Assembly (NCBI GenBank): GCA_963760935.1 | Contig: CAVXFB010000003.1 | Span: forward strand, 682,001-746,000 | Source of the DNA: CAVXFB01 sp963760935 | GTDB taxonomy: Bacteria > Planctomycetota > Planctomycetia > Pirellulales > Thermoguttaceae | Length of the DNA stretch: 64,000 nt | Reading direction: 5' to 3' | In this document: in pieces, positions 1-10,184 of the stretch | How positions within the stretch are numbered: the first letter of the stretch is position 1 | How the letters are laid out: each line of letters opens with the position of its first letter | Made by a program: the position numbers and the translations under genes | Notes under the pieces: model-generated | The model's database searches: none | Told to the model about the DNA's origin: nothing | The model's input: only the letters and a program-made list of their open reading frames with translations

Positions 1-336
1 GTTCCGTTTGCGTTCGAGATCACGGCGAACTTTCTTTGGGGTGTCGCCCATATAGAGCGGGTGGTAAGTGACGCCCAGCGCCTCGGCTCGCGAGATCAAG
101 GCTTCGGCAGCGGGCAGGTCGTTTTCGGCCATGGCCTGCCGGGCTCGGTGCAGAAGATCGGCAGCCACTTGTCCGCGATTTTGCGTCGGACTGTCGGTAG
201 GCGCTGACTGGCCCATCGCTGCCGTGCCGAGCCACAACGGCGACGTAAAACATAAGGATCCAGCCGCCGCGATTCTCGCCGATAGTACGATCGCAATTGC
301 GATCCCGCCGACAAGGTTATTTGCGGTCGTTTTCAA
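1..336 (-). CDS. N-terminal part of a type IV pilus/type II secretion secretin-like protein (partial)
   Basis: Only the first ~112 residues are present; the gene runs off the left edge. I place the start at a TTG (336-334) because AGGAG sits 6 bases upstream. The product begins with a short basic stretch, a hydrophobic segment (about residues 8-25, signal-peptide-like), then an alanine-rich helical region with the motif MGDTPKKVRRDLERKR. That motif, at the end of an operon starting with pilM, matches my recollection of planctomycete GspD/PilQ-type secretins, which form the outer-membrane pore of pilus or secretion systems. The secretin pore domain itself is outside the window, so the family call is inference from motif and context. 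A 498-base gap separates it from the gene upstream, so it may have its own promoter. Confidence 0.55.
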   Translation of the reverse strand, partial: MKTTANNLVGGIAIAIVLSARIAAAGSLCFTSPLWLGTAAMGQSAPTDSPTQNRGQVAADLLHRARQAMAENDLPAAEALISRAEALGVTYHPLYMGDTPKKVRRDLERKRN

Positions 337-834
337 CAGAGCTCTCCTTTTCAGATCCACCGTGTCGCGCCGGTCGTTTTTTCGCCCGCCAGACATCGAA
401 GAAGGCTATTCTTGAGACCCAGTCCTGAAAATTCCGTAGATGAGAGCGGGTTAAATACCCGGGGGGGCGCGTTCGGTCAAGGGCAGTTCTGCGAAGATTC
501 ATCGCCGAGCAGGCGAATCGGCGGAAAAGTCCGTGCGCACCATGGCCAATGCCTGCCTAAATCGCCGATCATGCCGCAACGTACAGCACAAGATGGGGGA
601 ATTCGCCCGGTAAAGGCGGGGCCGCCTGGCAACGGTACGCGACCGTGCCTAAGAGTCCCCGAGGCGATTCTGAGGGCAGCAAAGCGTCTCGGCCACGCAT
701 CGCGATGGCGGGAGTGCCGAGAAAGATCCGTTCATGTACTCTGGCTGGCTACTTAAGCACCTTCGATGCGCAAAGGAACATGATTTGCGGCGAGCGATAC
801 TATTGCCGCATTCTGGCTCAGAAGATGGCGCCGC
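337..834. other. 498-base intergenic region, no convincing gene
   Basis: No open frame here has a credible start, ribosome site or recognisable product. The only signal I can support is a possible promoter reading leftward into the secretin-like gene (452-480). The gap is unusual because the other spacings in this minus-strand operon are 19 and 38 bases. Confidence 0.5.
452..480 (-). promoter_or_regulatory. possible sigma70-type promoter for the secretin-like gene
   Basis: On the minus strand TTGACC (480-475) is separated by 17 bases from TATTTA (457-452). The -35 box is strong and the -10 box is weak. A transcript would start near 445 and have a leader of about 110 bases. Confidence 0.35.
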
Positions 835-2538
835 TTAGCGTTTGCCTTTTGACCCAGAATTGTCGATCATTTCCAGTCCCTTGCCCCCGGTCCGGCCCGG
901 CGTGACGCCTCGTCCTTCCTCCACAGTTTGTTCGCTGATCACCCTTTCGCGATCAGGAGCATCATCTAATTCGTCGTGCAGTCGCAAGTTTCCAGCAGGA
1001 TCGAGAATCAGAATTTGGCCGGAGGCGTACATCGTATTGCGTCGCGAGCCGGGCAACCGCTCGCCTCCGCGCATGTCGACGATGGTCGCATCGCTAATGA
1101 AGTCGACGCTCGTGCCGCTGACTGTCTCTTTCAGGTAATTCGCTACTTGACCACGTATTACGCCAAAGTCCTTGTACAATTCAAGGCCCTTGTCATGCAC
1201 CCATGAGACGGCCATGATCTGGCCCGACGGCTCGTTGTAGCCACGCGGCGGCTTAACAGAAACTGCGAAGAGCCGCGTGTCGCGGGGGACAGGAATGGCA
1301 GAAGTTGGGTCTGACCACTTCGTCTTCAGAAACGTAGCTTTGGCGAGCTCGGGTGTCTTGAGATTTGATATCGGCTGGCCATGATTGGGATTCTGCACGC
1401 CGAGACGAACGCGATAGACATACTGTTTTCCCGGTTCAACGTCGAAGTCGAAAAAGCGAAAGAGCTTGTAGGAAGAAGGTTTGGGCTGTTGGGCTGTTGC
1501 CACGTCCGCGCGTCCAGCGCCACGGCGCTCGGCAGCCGTGGCGTCGACAGAGCCAAATGGCGTGCTATCGACATTAGCATCGGCGCCCATGGCATCGCGA
1601 CGTCCGCCCTTGTCTGCGAAAACAAATCCACCTTTTCCAGTCAACGGTCCCGTCGCACGCCCGCCGCGTTCCTGGACTGGATCGACGGCCTTTGGCATGG
1701 GAATCTCTGGCTCGTGCGCCACGCTGGCATCCCACGTGCGATTTACCAGCGGGCCAAGCGGAAAGACGAGGTTCTGCTCGATATACTCGGGATTGAGCAC
1801 TTCGCCGGCTGGCGACCATTCTTCCATGGCCTTGGCCGTTGCCTTCGTAGAAATGAACTCGGTGGCTTTGCTCCAATCGGGATTGGCGGCCTCACTCGGC
1901 CCGGCCACCTCCACCCGCTGAATCCAGTAGCCCAGATAATTGGGGCGATAATCTGTTTGCGGATCGTAGCCCATTGCGGTTCGGAAGGCCTCAGCGTAGG
2001 CGGCTTCTTGGCGCTCGATCGGGACTAAACCGGTAACGACGACCCATCGTTTTCCGTGCAGCGCATCACCCGCGGCGGCGCGAGCCATAGCTGGCCGGGC
2101 GCCACGGCCACCTCGCTGAGCGATCACTCCGCCGCCGGCGGCGCGAAATGCACCCACACCAGCCGACCCGCGGAGTTGTTGTACCGCCAGCAACAGCGGC
2201 GCCTCACGCTGGGGCCTTCGCTCAAACAGTGGCGGATCCCACAACGTCACGTCCTGATACGGGGCCTCTTCGATACGATCGCGGCTTCGCTTGGCCAGAG
2301 CAGCGTAGTCCGCAACCTTCAAGTCGGACTCCGCCGGGGTGGACTTGATCGTATTCTCTCCCTTGCGCACGTCGGCCTGCAATTCAGCCGGCGATTTGCC
2401 GAAGCCGCCCGCCTGCGACAGCGCGGAATACATCATCCACAGGAACACTACTGCCACCACGCCGAGCACGATCTTCTCGATGGTGCGCAGGAGAAAATCC
2501 TGGATGGCCTTTTGGTCGAATTTCACTTTTAGTTTCAT
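835..2538 (-). CDS. membrane-anchored protein of the pilus/secretion operon, unknown function
   Basis: 567 residues. A charged N-terminus is followed by one transmembrane segment (about 20-42, VLGVVAVVFLWMMYSAL). The rest should lie outside the cytoplasm. Residues ~60-110 are helical and charged, followed by an Ala/Gly/Arg-rich linker, and the C-terminal half contains DVEPGKQYVYRVRLGVQNP and QILILDPAGNLRLHDEL, which look like beta-rich domains. It lies 19 bases after the 481-residue gene and before the secretin-like gene. By position it could be a PilP-like link between the inner-membrane platform and the secretin, but I see no PilP motif, so that role is inferred from context only. Confidence 0.7.
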   Translation of the reverse strand: MKLKVKFDQKAIQDFLLRTIEKIVLGVVAVVFLWMMYSALSQAGGFGKSPAELQADVRKGENTIKSTPAESDLKVADYAALAKRSRDRIEEAPYQDVTLWDPPLFERRPQREAPLLLAVQQLRGSAGVGAFRAAGGGVIAQRGGRGARPAMARAAAGDALHGKRWVVVTGLVPIERQEAAYAEAFRTAMGYDPQTDYRPNYLGYWIQRVEVAGPSEAANPDWSKATEFISTKATAKAMEEWSPAGEVLNPEYIEQNLVFPLGPLVNRTWDASVAHEPEIPMPKAVDPVQERGGRATGPLTGKGGFVFADKGGRRDAMGADANVDSTPFGSVDATAAERRGAGRADVATAQQPKPSSYKLFRFFDFDVEPGKQYVYRVRLGVQNPNHGQPISNLKTPELAKATFLKTKWSDPTSAIPVPRDTRLFAVSVKPPRGYNEPSGQIMAVSWVHDKGLELYKDFGVIRGQVANYLKETVSGTSVDFISDATIVDMRGGERLPGSRRNTMYASGQILILDPAGNLRLHDELDDAPDRERVISEQTVEEGRGVTPGRTGGKGLEMIDNSGSKGKR

Positions 2539-2557
2539 CAGTTCGTTTCCCGTCCAC

Positions 2558-4003
2558 TTACGGGGTCTCGCCAGATGGTTCTGCCGGCCCCGCTGCGGTT
2601 TCCGTGGAAGCAGTACGCGTAACTGGCGGGTTATAAATATAGATCACGCCAAGGATGTCAACCGGCACGTCGTAGGGTGACACATCGGTCTTTTCGCCGT
2701 CCGGCATGGCGAGTGCGCCACCCAGCGCTCGGCCAGGAGCCATACCACCACGACCGTCCCGGCCGCCGCCACCTCGGTCCCGGCCCCCGCCACCACCGCC
2801 GCTAAAGTCCAACACGCTGCCCGGGGTCTTTGTCATACGCACTTGGCGAACCTCGATCGGCATACTGGAGTTCGCACATTCCACGAGCAGCTTTGGCACC
2901 CTGCGCTGGTCCATCAGCAGGCTCATGTGAATCGGCATCATGACAAACTCGTTGTAGGGATGTGCGGCGTAGTAGGGAGATTCCTCAGAATACGGCACTG
3001 GGTCCCCCTTGTCATCGATATATCGCCGTGAGATGAGTGACTGACGGACTCGCTCATCGGCTGACGCGGCCGCATCGCCTCCCGAGCTACTCACGGACTC
3101 ATCGCCCCCCTTGCCGACACCGCCTTCCCCTTTTCCAAAGCCCCCGCCAGCCTCGGAGGAAACGGCCGCAACGCCCTGTTTCCATGCGGCCGCGGCAACT
3201 TTTCCAATTTGCAGAGCATCGATTCGCTTGACGGCCGCGGTGGCATTGCTAGTAGCCCCATCGTTTGTGTTTCGAATGACACGGAGCAACGCCTGGATCA
3301 CCCAAAGATCTTCCTGGGCAAGAACAACCTCCAGCGTCGAAGGGGTCGCGCGCCAATCGAATCCGCTTTCAATTGCGGCGAAGTCGGCCGGAGTCCAATC
3401 CACAATGCCGATCCAACCATCGTCGGCATTGGCATCGGGCCGGCCCGCCATCGGACGACCCACCATGAGCGCCGCGCCCGGTTGCCCTAGCCCGCCCCTT
3501 GGCCCATTATCCGTCCCTTTAGCAGCCCCGCCTCCAGCCGGTTGTCCACCAGCCGCGGCCGGGCGTCGGGCGTCGACGAGGGTCAACAAGGAGGGCAGTT
3601 CATTTCTGATGAAGTTTTGATACTGTGCGCGATAGACGAACGCGAGTTGCTCCTTGGGCTTGAGGCTTTCGAAATGCGCCTTGAAATCCGCATTAAGTAC
3701 GGAAGGGAGTGGATTGTTCTTCTCTTGCTCGTGATAGAGCATCTCCCAAGCTTCATCGACACTGCGCTTCAATGCGTCGTGCTTCTTCTCGATTGCCTCG
3801 ATTACCCCTTGATTGGGATAATTTGCCTCGACTTTAACCGCGTTGAATTGGCTGGCCAGCTTCTTCGCCCGTTCGCTGGTCTGCCTGGCTAGGCCACCGC
3901 TGGCCGCCAAATAGCATATCATCGCCGTCAACGACACGATGAGACATATCGCCCAGAACTGGTATTTCTTTAGAACAACGAGGTATTTATTGAGTTGGTC
4001 CAT
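2558..4003 (-). CDS. PilO-like inner-membrane protein of the pilus operon
   Basis: 481 residues. One transmembrane segment (about 15-36, FWAICLIVSLTAMICYLAAS) is followed by a long helical, probably coiled-coil region (40-130) and then domains broken by very Gly-rich linkers, including a GGGGGGRDRGGGG run near residue 405. Topology and position directly after pilM match PilN/PilO inner-membrane partners, but sequence similarity to classical PilO is not obvious. The motif DLWVIQALLRVIRNTND near the middle suggests a folded domain. The 38-base spacing to pilM and 19 bases to the next gene indicate one operon. Confidence 0.7.
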   Translation of the reverse strand: MDQLNKYLVVLKKYQFWAICLIVSLTAMICYLAASGGLARQTSERAKKLASQFNAVKVEANYPNQGVIEAIEKKHDALKRSVDEAWEMLYHEQEKNNPLPSVLNADFKAHFESLKPKEQLAFVYRAQYQNFIRNELPSLLTLVDARRPAAAGGQPAGGGAAKGTDNGPRGGLGQPGAALMVGRPMAGRPDANADDGWIGIVDWTPADFAAIESGFDWRATPSTLEVVLAQEDLWVIQALLRVIRNTNDGATSNATAAVKRIDALQIGKVAAAAWKQGVAAVSSEAGGGFGKGEGGVGKGGDESVSSSGGDAAASADERVRQSLISRRYIDDKGDPVPYSEESPYYAAHPYNEFVMMPIHMSLLMDQRRVPKLLVECANSSMPIEVRQVRMTKTPGSVLDFSGGGGGGRDRGGGGRDGRGGMAPGRALGGALAMPDGEKTDVSPYDVPVDILGVIYIYNPPVTRTASTETAAGPAEPSGETP

Positions 4004-4041
4004 GTCGCGTGGGACGGCCGCAGGCGCGGCTGCTAGTTGGG

Positions 4042-6165
4042 TTATTCTTCTTCAGCCGTTGAGGCATCGGAGGGCGGCTTGGGCTTTCCTGTCCTTGCTT
4101 GCTCGGCAATTTCGGGTTGCCAGCAGAATTGAACGTCGAATCTAAAGACTCGCAACTTGATCTTGGCGGCGTCGGCCGCCTCATGCTCGATCATCGCTCC
4201 GGGGACCATTCCGCCGCCGCCCCCCTTACCTGCGCCGCGGGTCGGGATATTGACCGCCGGCGCAGCCACTGCCACGGCGTTCGGATCGGCTACTTCCGCG
4301 TCTTCCACGCGTAATGGGTTCACCAAAACCGGATAGCTAATGCCAAGTTGCGCCATGCTAAATTCTTTCATGGCATGTGTCTCGGGTGAGGGTAGTTTGA
4401 CCTTGGCCTTACGGAGGTTCGCGACAAGCGTATTGAGAACGTATTCTGCCCCTTGATTAATCTGATCTGCATTGTGATAGTGGTAGCCCGTTAGCCGGAT
4501 CATCCAACCCGGACCGTGAGGCCCGGCCGTGGCCTCGTCTCCCTCACCCGTTTCCGACGTCGCATCGCCCGCTGGCTTCGGAGCCTGCGCTTCGGCGCCT
4601 TGCGGCGCTTGGTCGTACCGCTTTACATGGTCGTACCACTGCCCTATATCCTCGAACCGCGTGCAGTCGAAGTTGGTGACGTGCAGTTCATTGCGTTCGG
4701 AGATAGGTGGAAGAGGGGCATCTGGCTTGTGCTCATCTTTCGGCAGGCACTGGTTGACGGCTTTGAGCAGCTCCAGCCATCGGATGCGCCCTTCAACATT
4801 GCCCACCAGGTGCTGACCAATTTCGTCCGTCTTCTTGAAGTCGGTCATCGCCTGGTCAAAACCGGATTGCAGGGTTGCTTTCTCTTTGACGAGTTGCGCG
4901 GCCTCGGCTTCTGCGGCGCCCCACCGGGAGGCGTCGACGCCGGCCAGCGCCAACGAATACGCGGCAAAGCTGATGCCGCAACCCAGCAGCAACAAGGCCG
5001 CAGCCGCAATTGCCCAAGGCTTCTTGCGACCGATCAACCTGTCAAGAATGATTTCCTTGGGCAGTAGGTTGGTGTGAACCGCGGCCTTTCCAAGCCCTTG
5101 CAGTGCCAATCCGTAGGCCACGCCGAACGACAGCAGGTTCTCTTTAAACGATGGGGCGTTAACGACTTGTGGGCCGCCCAATCGTTGGAACGAATCCAAC
5201 TTCTCAATCTCGTAACCAAGGCTTTGTGAGAGATAGCGGCGCAGGCCGGGCAGTCGCATGGCGTTGCCCAGCGCCACCACGCGGCCAATCTTTGCCGAGC
5301 GATCTACATTGGAAAAATAGCCGATCGATCGCTGCAGCTCGGTCAGCAAATCGGCGAACACCGGCCGCATCGCCTGAAACACTGCCTTGGGGTCGGGCGC
5401 CGCTGTGGCATTGCGCTTCAAGTGCTCGGCCTTAGCGAAGGTGAGCTTCAGTTCTTTGGTCAACGCCTTCGTGAAATGGTTTCCGCCTAGCGGAATACTT
5501 CGCTGCCAGACGCGAAAGCCGTTGGTCACTACTAGGTCGGTCGCGTCGGTGCCCAGCGACACAATCACTACTGACTCCGGCGGGTCCTCGGGATCATATT
5601 CCTCGGGCGAAGGCAAATCACGCAGTTGGTCAAATACCAGAAAGTTGTAGAGGACCAGCGGGGTGAGCTGCACGATGTCAACTTCAATGCCGGCTTTGGC
5701 GAACGGCTCCAAAGCGCGAAGCACTGCGTCGCGCTTCATGGCAAACAGGCCGACTTCCGTCTCCAAAGCGAAGCCTTCTTCCACACTACCGCCACCCATG
5801 CGCTGATAATCCCAAACGACGTCATTGAGATCGAAGGGGATCTGTTGCCGGGCCTCATAACGGACGATGTCGGGAATCTTCTTGGCCTCGACTGGCGGCA
5901 GCTTGATAAACCGCGCCAAGCCTGCCTGACCCGACACGGATACCGCTACCCGATCGCCAATGAGAGAGTTGCGTGAGAGAAACTGCTTGAGGGCCTCGCC
6001 GACCAATTCGGCCGGTTCGGCGCCCGGCTGACTAAGAATCTTGGGATACTCGATGTAGTCGAATGCTTCGGCAATGAGACTGTCGCCATCGTCGCTGACG
6101 CGGCATCGGAGGGCCTTCAGCGCACATTGGCCAATATCAATGCCCCATACAGCCCCATTTGTCAT
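4042..6165 (-). CDS. pilM: type IV pilus assembly protein PilM fused to a PilN-like domain
   Basis: 707 residues from ATG 6165, which has GAGGAG upstream. The N-terminal ~360 residues are the actin-like PilM fold: the phosphate-binding stretch WGIDIGQCALKAL (about 8-20), LPPVEAKKIPDIVRYEARQ typical of PilM, and VALGNAMRLPGLRRYL near 310. PilM is a cytoplasmic ATP-binding platform that binds PilN. After residue ~375 there is LLPKEI, a transmembrane helix (AIAAAALLLLGCGISFAAY), a helical stretch and a periplasmic region, the architecture of PilN. Normal PilM is ~350 residues, so this is a natural PilM-PilN fusion. A Gly-rich segment near the C-terminus resembles those in the two following proteins. 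First gene of the operon. Confidence 0.88.
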   Translation of the reverse strand: MTNGAVWGIDIGQCALKALRCRVSDDGDSLIAEAFDYIEYPKILSQPGAEPAELVGEALKQFLSRNSLIGDRVAVSVSGQAGLARFIKLPPVEAKKIPDIVRYEARQQIPFDLNDVVWDYQRMGGGSVEEGFALETEVGLFAMKRDAVLRALEPFAKAGIEVDIVQLTPLVLYNFLVFDQLRDLPSPEEYDPEDPPESVVIVSLGTDATDLVVTNGFRVWQRSIPLGGNHFTKALTKELKLTFAKAEHLKRNATAAPDPKAVFQAMRPVFADLLTELQRSIGYFSNVDRSAKIGRVVALGNAMRLPGLRRYLSQSLGYEIEKLDSFQRLGGPQVVNAPSFKENLLSFGVAYGLALQGLGKAAVHTNLLPKEIILDRLIGRKKPWAIAAAALLLLGCGISFAAYSLALAGVDASRWGAAEAEAAQLVKEKATLQSGFDQAMTDFKKTDEIGQHLVGNVEGRIRWLELLKAVNQCLPKDEHKPDAPLPPISERNELHVTNFDCTRFEDIGQWYDHVKRYDQAPQGAEAQAPKPAGDATSETGEGDEATAGPHGPGWMIRLTGYHYHNADQINQGAEYVLNTLVANLRKAKVKLPSPETHAMKEFSMAQLGISYPVLVNPLRVEDAEVADPNAVAVAAPAVNIPTRGAGKGGGGGMVPGAMIEHEAADAAKIKLRVFRFDVQFCWQPEIAEQARTGKPKPPSDASTAEEE

Positions 6166-6204
6166 ACACAACTCCTCTATCGCGCCGGATCGAGGCGTGA
6201 AAAG

Positions 6205-6210
6205 ATTATA
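6205..6210 (-). promoter_or_regulatory. -10 box for the pilM operon in the 389-base divergent region 6166-6554
   Basis: A perfect TATAAT on the minus strand, about 40 bases before the pilM ATG, with an AT-rich stretch upstream. No good -35 box is visible, the best being a poor TAGTGC. The rest of the divergent region up to 6554 shows no gene or clear structure. Confidence 0.45.
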
Positions 6211-6554
6211 CTTTAAAAGATTTGAGCTAGCACTAACCGCCCAAGGATGGGAAGGCCAGTGTCATTCATAAACGTTCGACGAATAGACCGTTCTTCCTGT
6301 TCCCGACAGCCCAAGGCCCGAGCTGGCCTGTCAAGAAATGATCCGAATCGGGCTGCCTATGCCCACAATACCCAATGTATCGTCCCGGGACCCAGAATGT
6401 CAACTAATTGCCCTGCTCGCCGGGTAAGGTTATGGTAGAGACGATGGGATAGGCATATCTGCTTGCCCATCCGTCAACCGACGCTTCAGCAGCCGCGGCT
6501 CCGTGCGTCCGAGGCTGCTCGCCCGATTTCCCAATCCCGGCCTGCCCCCTGCCG

Positions 6555-9372
6555 ATGAAGTTCAACCAACTAGCCGTCCTGCTGCCTTGCACAAGCCTGG
6601 AAAACTTCGATCTCCAGCGGAGCGAGCACGATTCCGGACAGGTATTGGCAGCGTGGTCGGCTTTGTGGCACCCATTGCTGGTATCCGCCGTCGGGCGGAT
6701 TCCGCGGTGGCTGCCCGCTGCCGCTCCGCCCGATCCGGCGGGCCATCTGGTTGTCGTGCCGGATTGCTGCGAGGCATCGCTCCCGGAGGGCTGGCTGGAA
6801 CATGCTGAGTCGGTCGATGCCTGCGTCCTGCGGCGCATGACCGGCCGCGACGAAGTGCTGACTGCGGCCCTCCAGCAGATTGCTGCTGATCCGGCCAAAG
6901 TCGATTCCGAACTGGCCGCCGATTTCCTGGCCCTTGGATACTGCCACCTTCAGGTCGAGCTGCTCACGCGTAAGTTACGGTACATGAGCAATTTGGACGA
7001 GACGGCGATGCAAACGGCGGTGGTGGCGGCGGCCGACGAAGCGCTGAAGGGTGATGTGACGGCCGCGCGAGAGCAACTCCAGGCGGCTTTTGATCGGCTA
7101 TACGAAGCCCGTGAGTATTTCTACCCCAGCGACGCCCAACTGCTCGACCTGACCTTGGTGGCGCAAACCACACTGGGCCCCGCATTGCAGGCAGAGTTGA
7201 GCGGCACGCTGCCACGAAATATATTGCTTTCCGGCGAATTGTTGGCAGAACTTTCCCACCGTGAGCCTGCGACGGTTGAAGCGCTGAAACTGGCCTTGGC
7301 CGGGAACCTGGCGGCGGTCGTCGGCGGCGAATTTGCTGAAGCCCCGTTGCCGCTGATCGAGCCCGAGGCCATCGAGCATCAACTCCGCGTCGGGTTGGCC
7401 GCGTATCGCAAACACCTGGAGTGGCGACCGACGGTTTTCGGGCGTCGGCATTTTGGATTGACGCCGGCCTTGCCTCAAATCCTCGCTCGCAGTGGCTTCA
7501 CCGCCGCCATCCATTGCACGCTCGACGATGGCCGCTTTCCCACGAGCAGCCAGAGCCGCATCCAGTGGGAGGGCATGGATGGAACGACGATCGACGCCAT
7601 CGGCTGCGTGCCGATTGATGCCGGCAAGGCCAACTCATTTCTGCGTCTGGCCGAAACGCTCGGCAATGCGATGAACCTGGATCCGTCGGCGACTGTGGTC
7701 TTTGCCCACTGGTCGGGCAGGGCCAGCCCCTGGTACGACGACCTGCGTCGCATCGCCACCTATGGTTCGATTTTCGGCACATTTAGCACGATTGGCGATT
7801 ACTTCGAACATACCGCAAACTCCGGACAGCGGAATACGTATGGACCGGATGAATATCGCCCGCCGTATCTGCGACAGGACGTTGCCGCGAGTCGCCGCGA
7901 TCCGATCTCACGTTGGATTCGCTACTTTCGTCGTCGAGCTTCGATCACGGCATTGCAGACTTTGAACGCGCTCAGCATGATGTGCAGTACGGCCGTCGCG
8001 ACGGGCGAAAGAAGCGGGGCAACGAACGATAACCCTGAGACACAAGCGAGCAGCGATGTTGACCAACTCGTCATCGCCGTTGAAGATTCCCTCAGTGCCG
8101 ATGATCTGCGTTCGGCCTTGGACGTCGCGCTGGCAGAGTCGTTGCAGGAATCGCTGGTTCGCTTTGCGAAATCGGTTGTCGGCCCGAGCCCATCACAACG
8201 GAGCGGCCGCCTATTGGTGAATCCTTGGAACGCCTCGCAACAAGGGTCGCTTCAGTCGGTTGACGTTCCGGCGATGGGCTTTGCCTGGGTTAGTACGAAT
8301 CCGGAACCGTCGCCGTTGCCCACAAAGCGAACGGGGTGGTTTCGCAGCAGAGAGCCAAAAGAGGCGCCGCCGTTGGCTGAAGGGAACGTATTGCGCAACG
8401 AGTTCTTCGAGATCACCTTTGACCCGCTTACCGGCGCCATTCGGGCCGTTTCCGACTACCGTAGCCGTGATCCTCGGTTGGCCCAACAGATCGCATTGCG
8501 AGAGCCGCGCGGCAGCGATCCAGAGACTGATGCCAACTACTCGCGCATGGCAGCCGACGAGTTGCGTGTCGTGGCCGCGACGCCGCTGCTTGGCGAGATG
8601 TTGAGTCGCGGCCGTCTATTGGATCATGATGGCCGCCGCGTGGCCGGCTTTCGGCAAACGACGCGCGTGCGCCGCGGCAGCCGTGTTATCGAATTGGAAA
8701 TCGACCTGGAGACGGACCGCGAGCCGGGACCAAATCCCTGGAATTCCTACTACGCCGCACGCATCGCCTGGAAGAACGAAACGGCCAAGCTCCATCGCAG
8801 TGTAAATATGGCGGTTGTACCGACAGAGCTCAAACAGTTTGAATCGCCATTTTCTTGTCGACATTTGCCGCGATGCGCAGCATACTACGCTGTTTGCAGG
8901 CGGGTCGCCCTATCATCGCCGCATAGGACCACGGCGGCTCGATACGTTGTTGGTCACGCGCGGCGAGACCGAGCGCACGTTTCGCCTGGGAATTGCAATC
9001 GACGCACCCAATCCCATGTCGGCTGCGATCGAGTTCATGGCTCCGCGGTTGATAATTTCTGATCAGCCAGCTCCACCGACGCCGACCGGCTGGCTGTTTC
9101 ATCTCGACTGCCGCAATGTTTTGGCTACGCATTGGGAAGCAATTGTGTCGGCGGCATCGAGTCCGCAGGAGCCGAGCGGCTTCCGCGTTCGACTATTGGA
9201 AACGGACGGACGTGGCGTCCGACTTGGACTACGCTGCTTTCGTCGGGTAGCCTCGGCACAGAAAATCAATCCTGGCGACGTTCCGCCGCTGGGCCTTACC
9301 GTCGAAGGCGATCGAATCAACGTCTCTATTGGTCCGCACCAGTGGATCGAAATTGAAGCCCGTTTCGCATGA
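6555..9372 (+). CDS. glycoside hydrolase family 38-like (alpha-mannosidase-like) protein, frameshifted
   Basis: About 938 residues if one base is removed from the TTTT run at 8850-8853. Before it the frame reads ELKQFESPF, after it LVDICRDAQHTTLFAGG; both halves are clearly one protein. The middle contains EWRPTVFGRRHFGLTPALPQ and CTLDDGRFPTSSQSRIQWEG, resembling the (beta/alpha) barrel of GH38-type enzymes, and FAHWSGRASPWYDDL. The C-terminal part is a beta-sandwich-like region as in alpha-mannosidases. No signal peptide is visible, so a cytosolic role in oligosaccharide breakdown is possible. Substrate and even activity are not established. Its TGA overlaps the ATG of the next gene. The family call is from pattern memory and would need a profile search. 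Confidence 0.6.
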
Positions 9373-10043
9373 AACCCGCGTTCCAGCTCATTCTACTGCC
9401 CGGTCTCGGCGCCGATCAACGGCTGCTTGAGCCGCAGCGCCAGGCCTTCCCGCACCTGTTGGTTCCGCCCTGGATTTCACCGATGAAGAAGGAGCCGTTG
9501 CCCGAATACGCGGCGCGTATGGCGGCAGCACTTCCACAATTAACCGACGTTCCGACGATCCTTGGCGGCGTTTCGTTCGGCGGCATGTTGGCATACGAAA
9601 TGGCCCGGCACCTGAAACCGCGGGCCGTGGTGCTGATCGCCAGTTGCTGCACGCGGCAAGGCCTGCGACGCGCCTACCGTGCCGGGCGTGTGCTGCTGCC
9701 GCTAATTCCCGTGCAGGCGTGGTCAATCGCTAAGTTGCTGGCCGGCCCGGCGGTAAATCTGCGGACGGACATATCGCGCCAGCGCCGCGATTTGGCCGTC
9801 ACGATGTTCCGCGAGATGGACTCACGCTTCATGCACTGGGTCCTTCGCGCGATCCTTCATTGGCGCCCCAGTTCGTTGGAGGGCACGCCCGTGTATCACA
9901 TCCACGGCCGCCGCGACTGCATCCTTCCGGCACGTTGCGTTGCTCCCGACAAGGTCATCGCCGACGGTGGTCACTTGATCAACGTCACGCACGCTGCGGA
10001 GGTCAACTCTTTCATCCAACGGGTGAGCGAAGTTAATCGTTAA
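9369..10043 (+). CDS. alpha/beta hydrolase
   Basis: 224 residues. The nucleophile elbow GVSFGG places Ser69; Asp183 (HGRRDCILP) and His202 (GGH) complete a catalytic triad. The oxyanion region LPGLGADQRL is near the N-terminus. The enzyme lacks a signal peptide and is short for the family, suggesting a small esterase or thioesterase-like hydrolase; substrate unknown. It overlaps the preceding gene by ATGA, so the two are translationally coupled, and cmk follows after about 140 bases. Confidence 0.8.
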   Translation: MKPAFQLILLPGLGADQRLLEPQRQAFPHLLVPPWISPMKKEPLPEYAARMAAALPQLTDVPTILGGVSFGGMLAYEMARHLKPRAVVLIASCCTRQGLRRAYRAGRVLLPLIPVQAWSIAKLLAGPAVNLRTDISRQRRDLAVTMFREMDSRFMHWVLRAILHWRPSSLEGTPVYHIHGRRDCILPARCVAPDKVIADGGHLINVTHAAEVNSFIQRVSEVNR

Positions 10044-10184
10044 TGCCCATCCGGCCTTGCTGCCGCTCAGTCGAGGGGTATAATCTGTTGGTTCAGGCGA
10101 ACGAGAGCAGACTTCGACGTCGTTAGGCCGCCATGCAAGCTATCGAGACAGCCTGCGACAGGATTGCACGGCGGCACATCTGAA

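Noticed and set aside
412..756. Open frame of 114 codons on the plus strand in the gap before the pilus operon
   Set aside because: Arg/Pro-rich, no ribosome site and no recognisable motif; typical of chance frames in GC-rich DNA.
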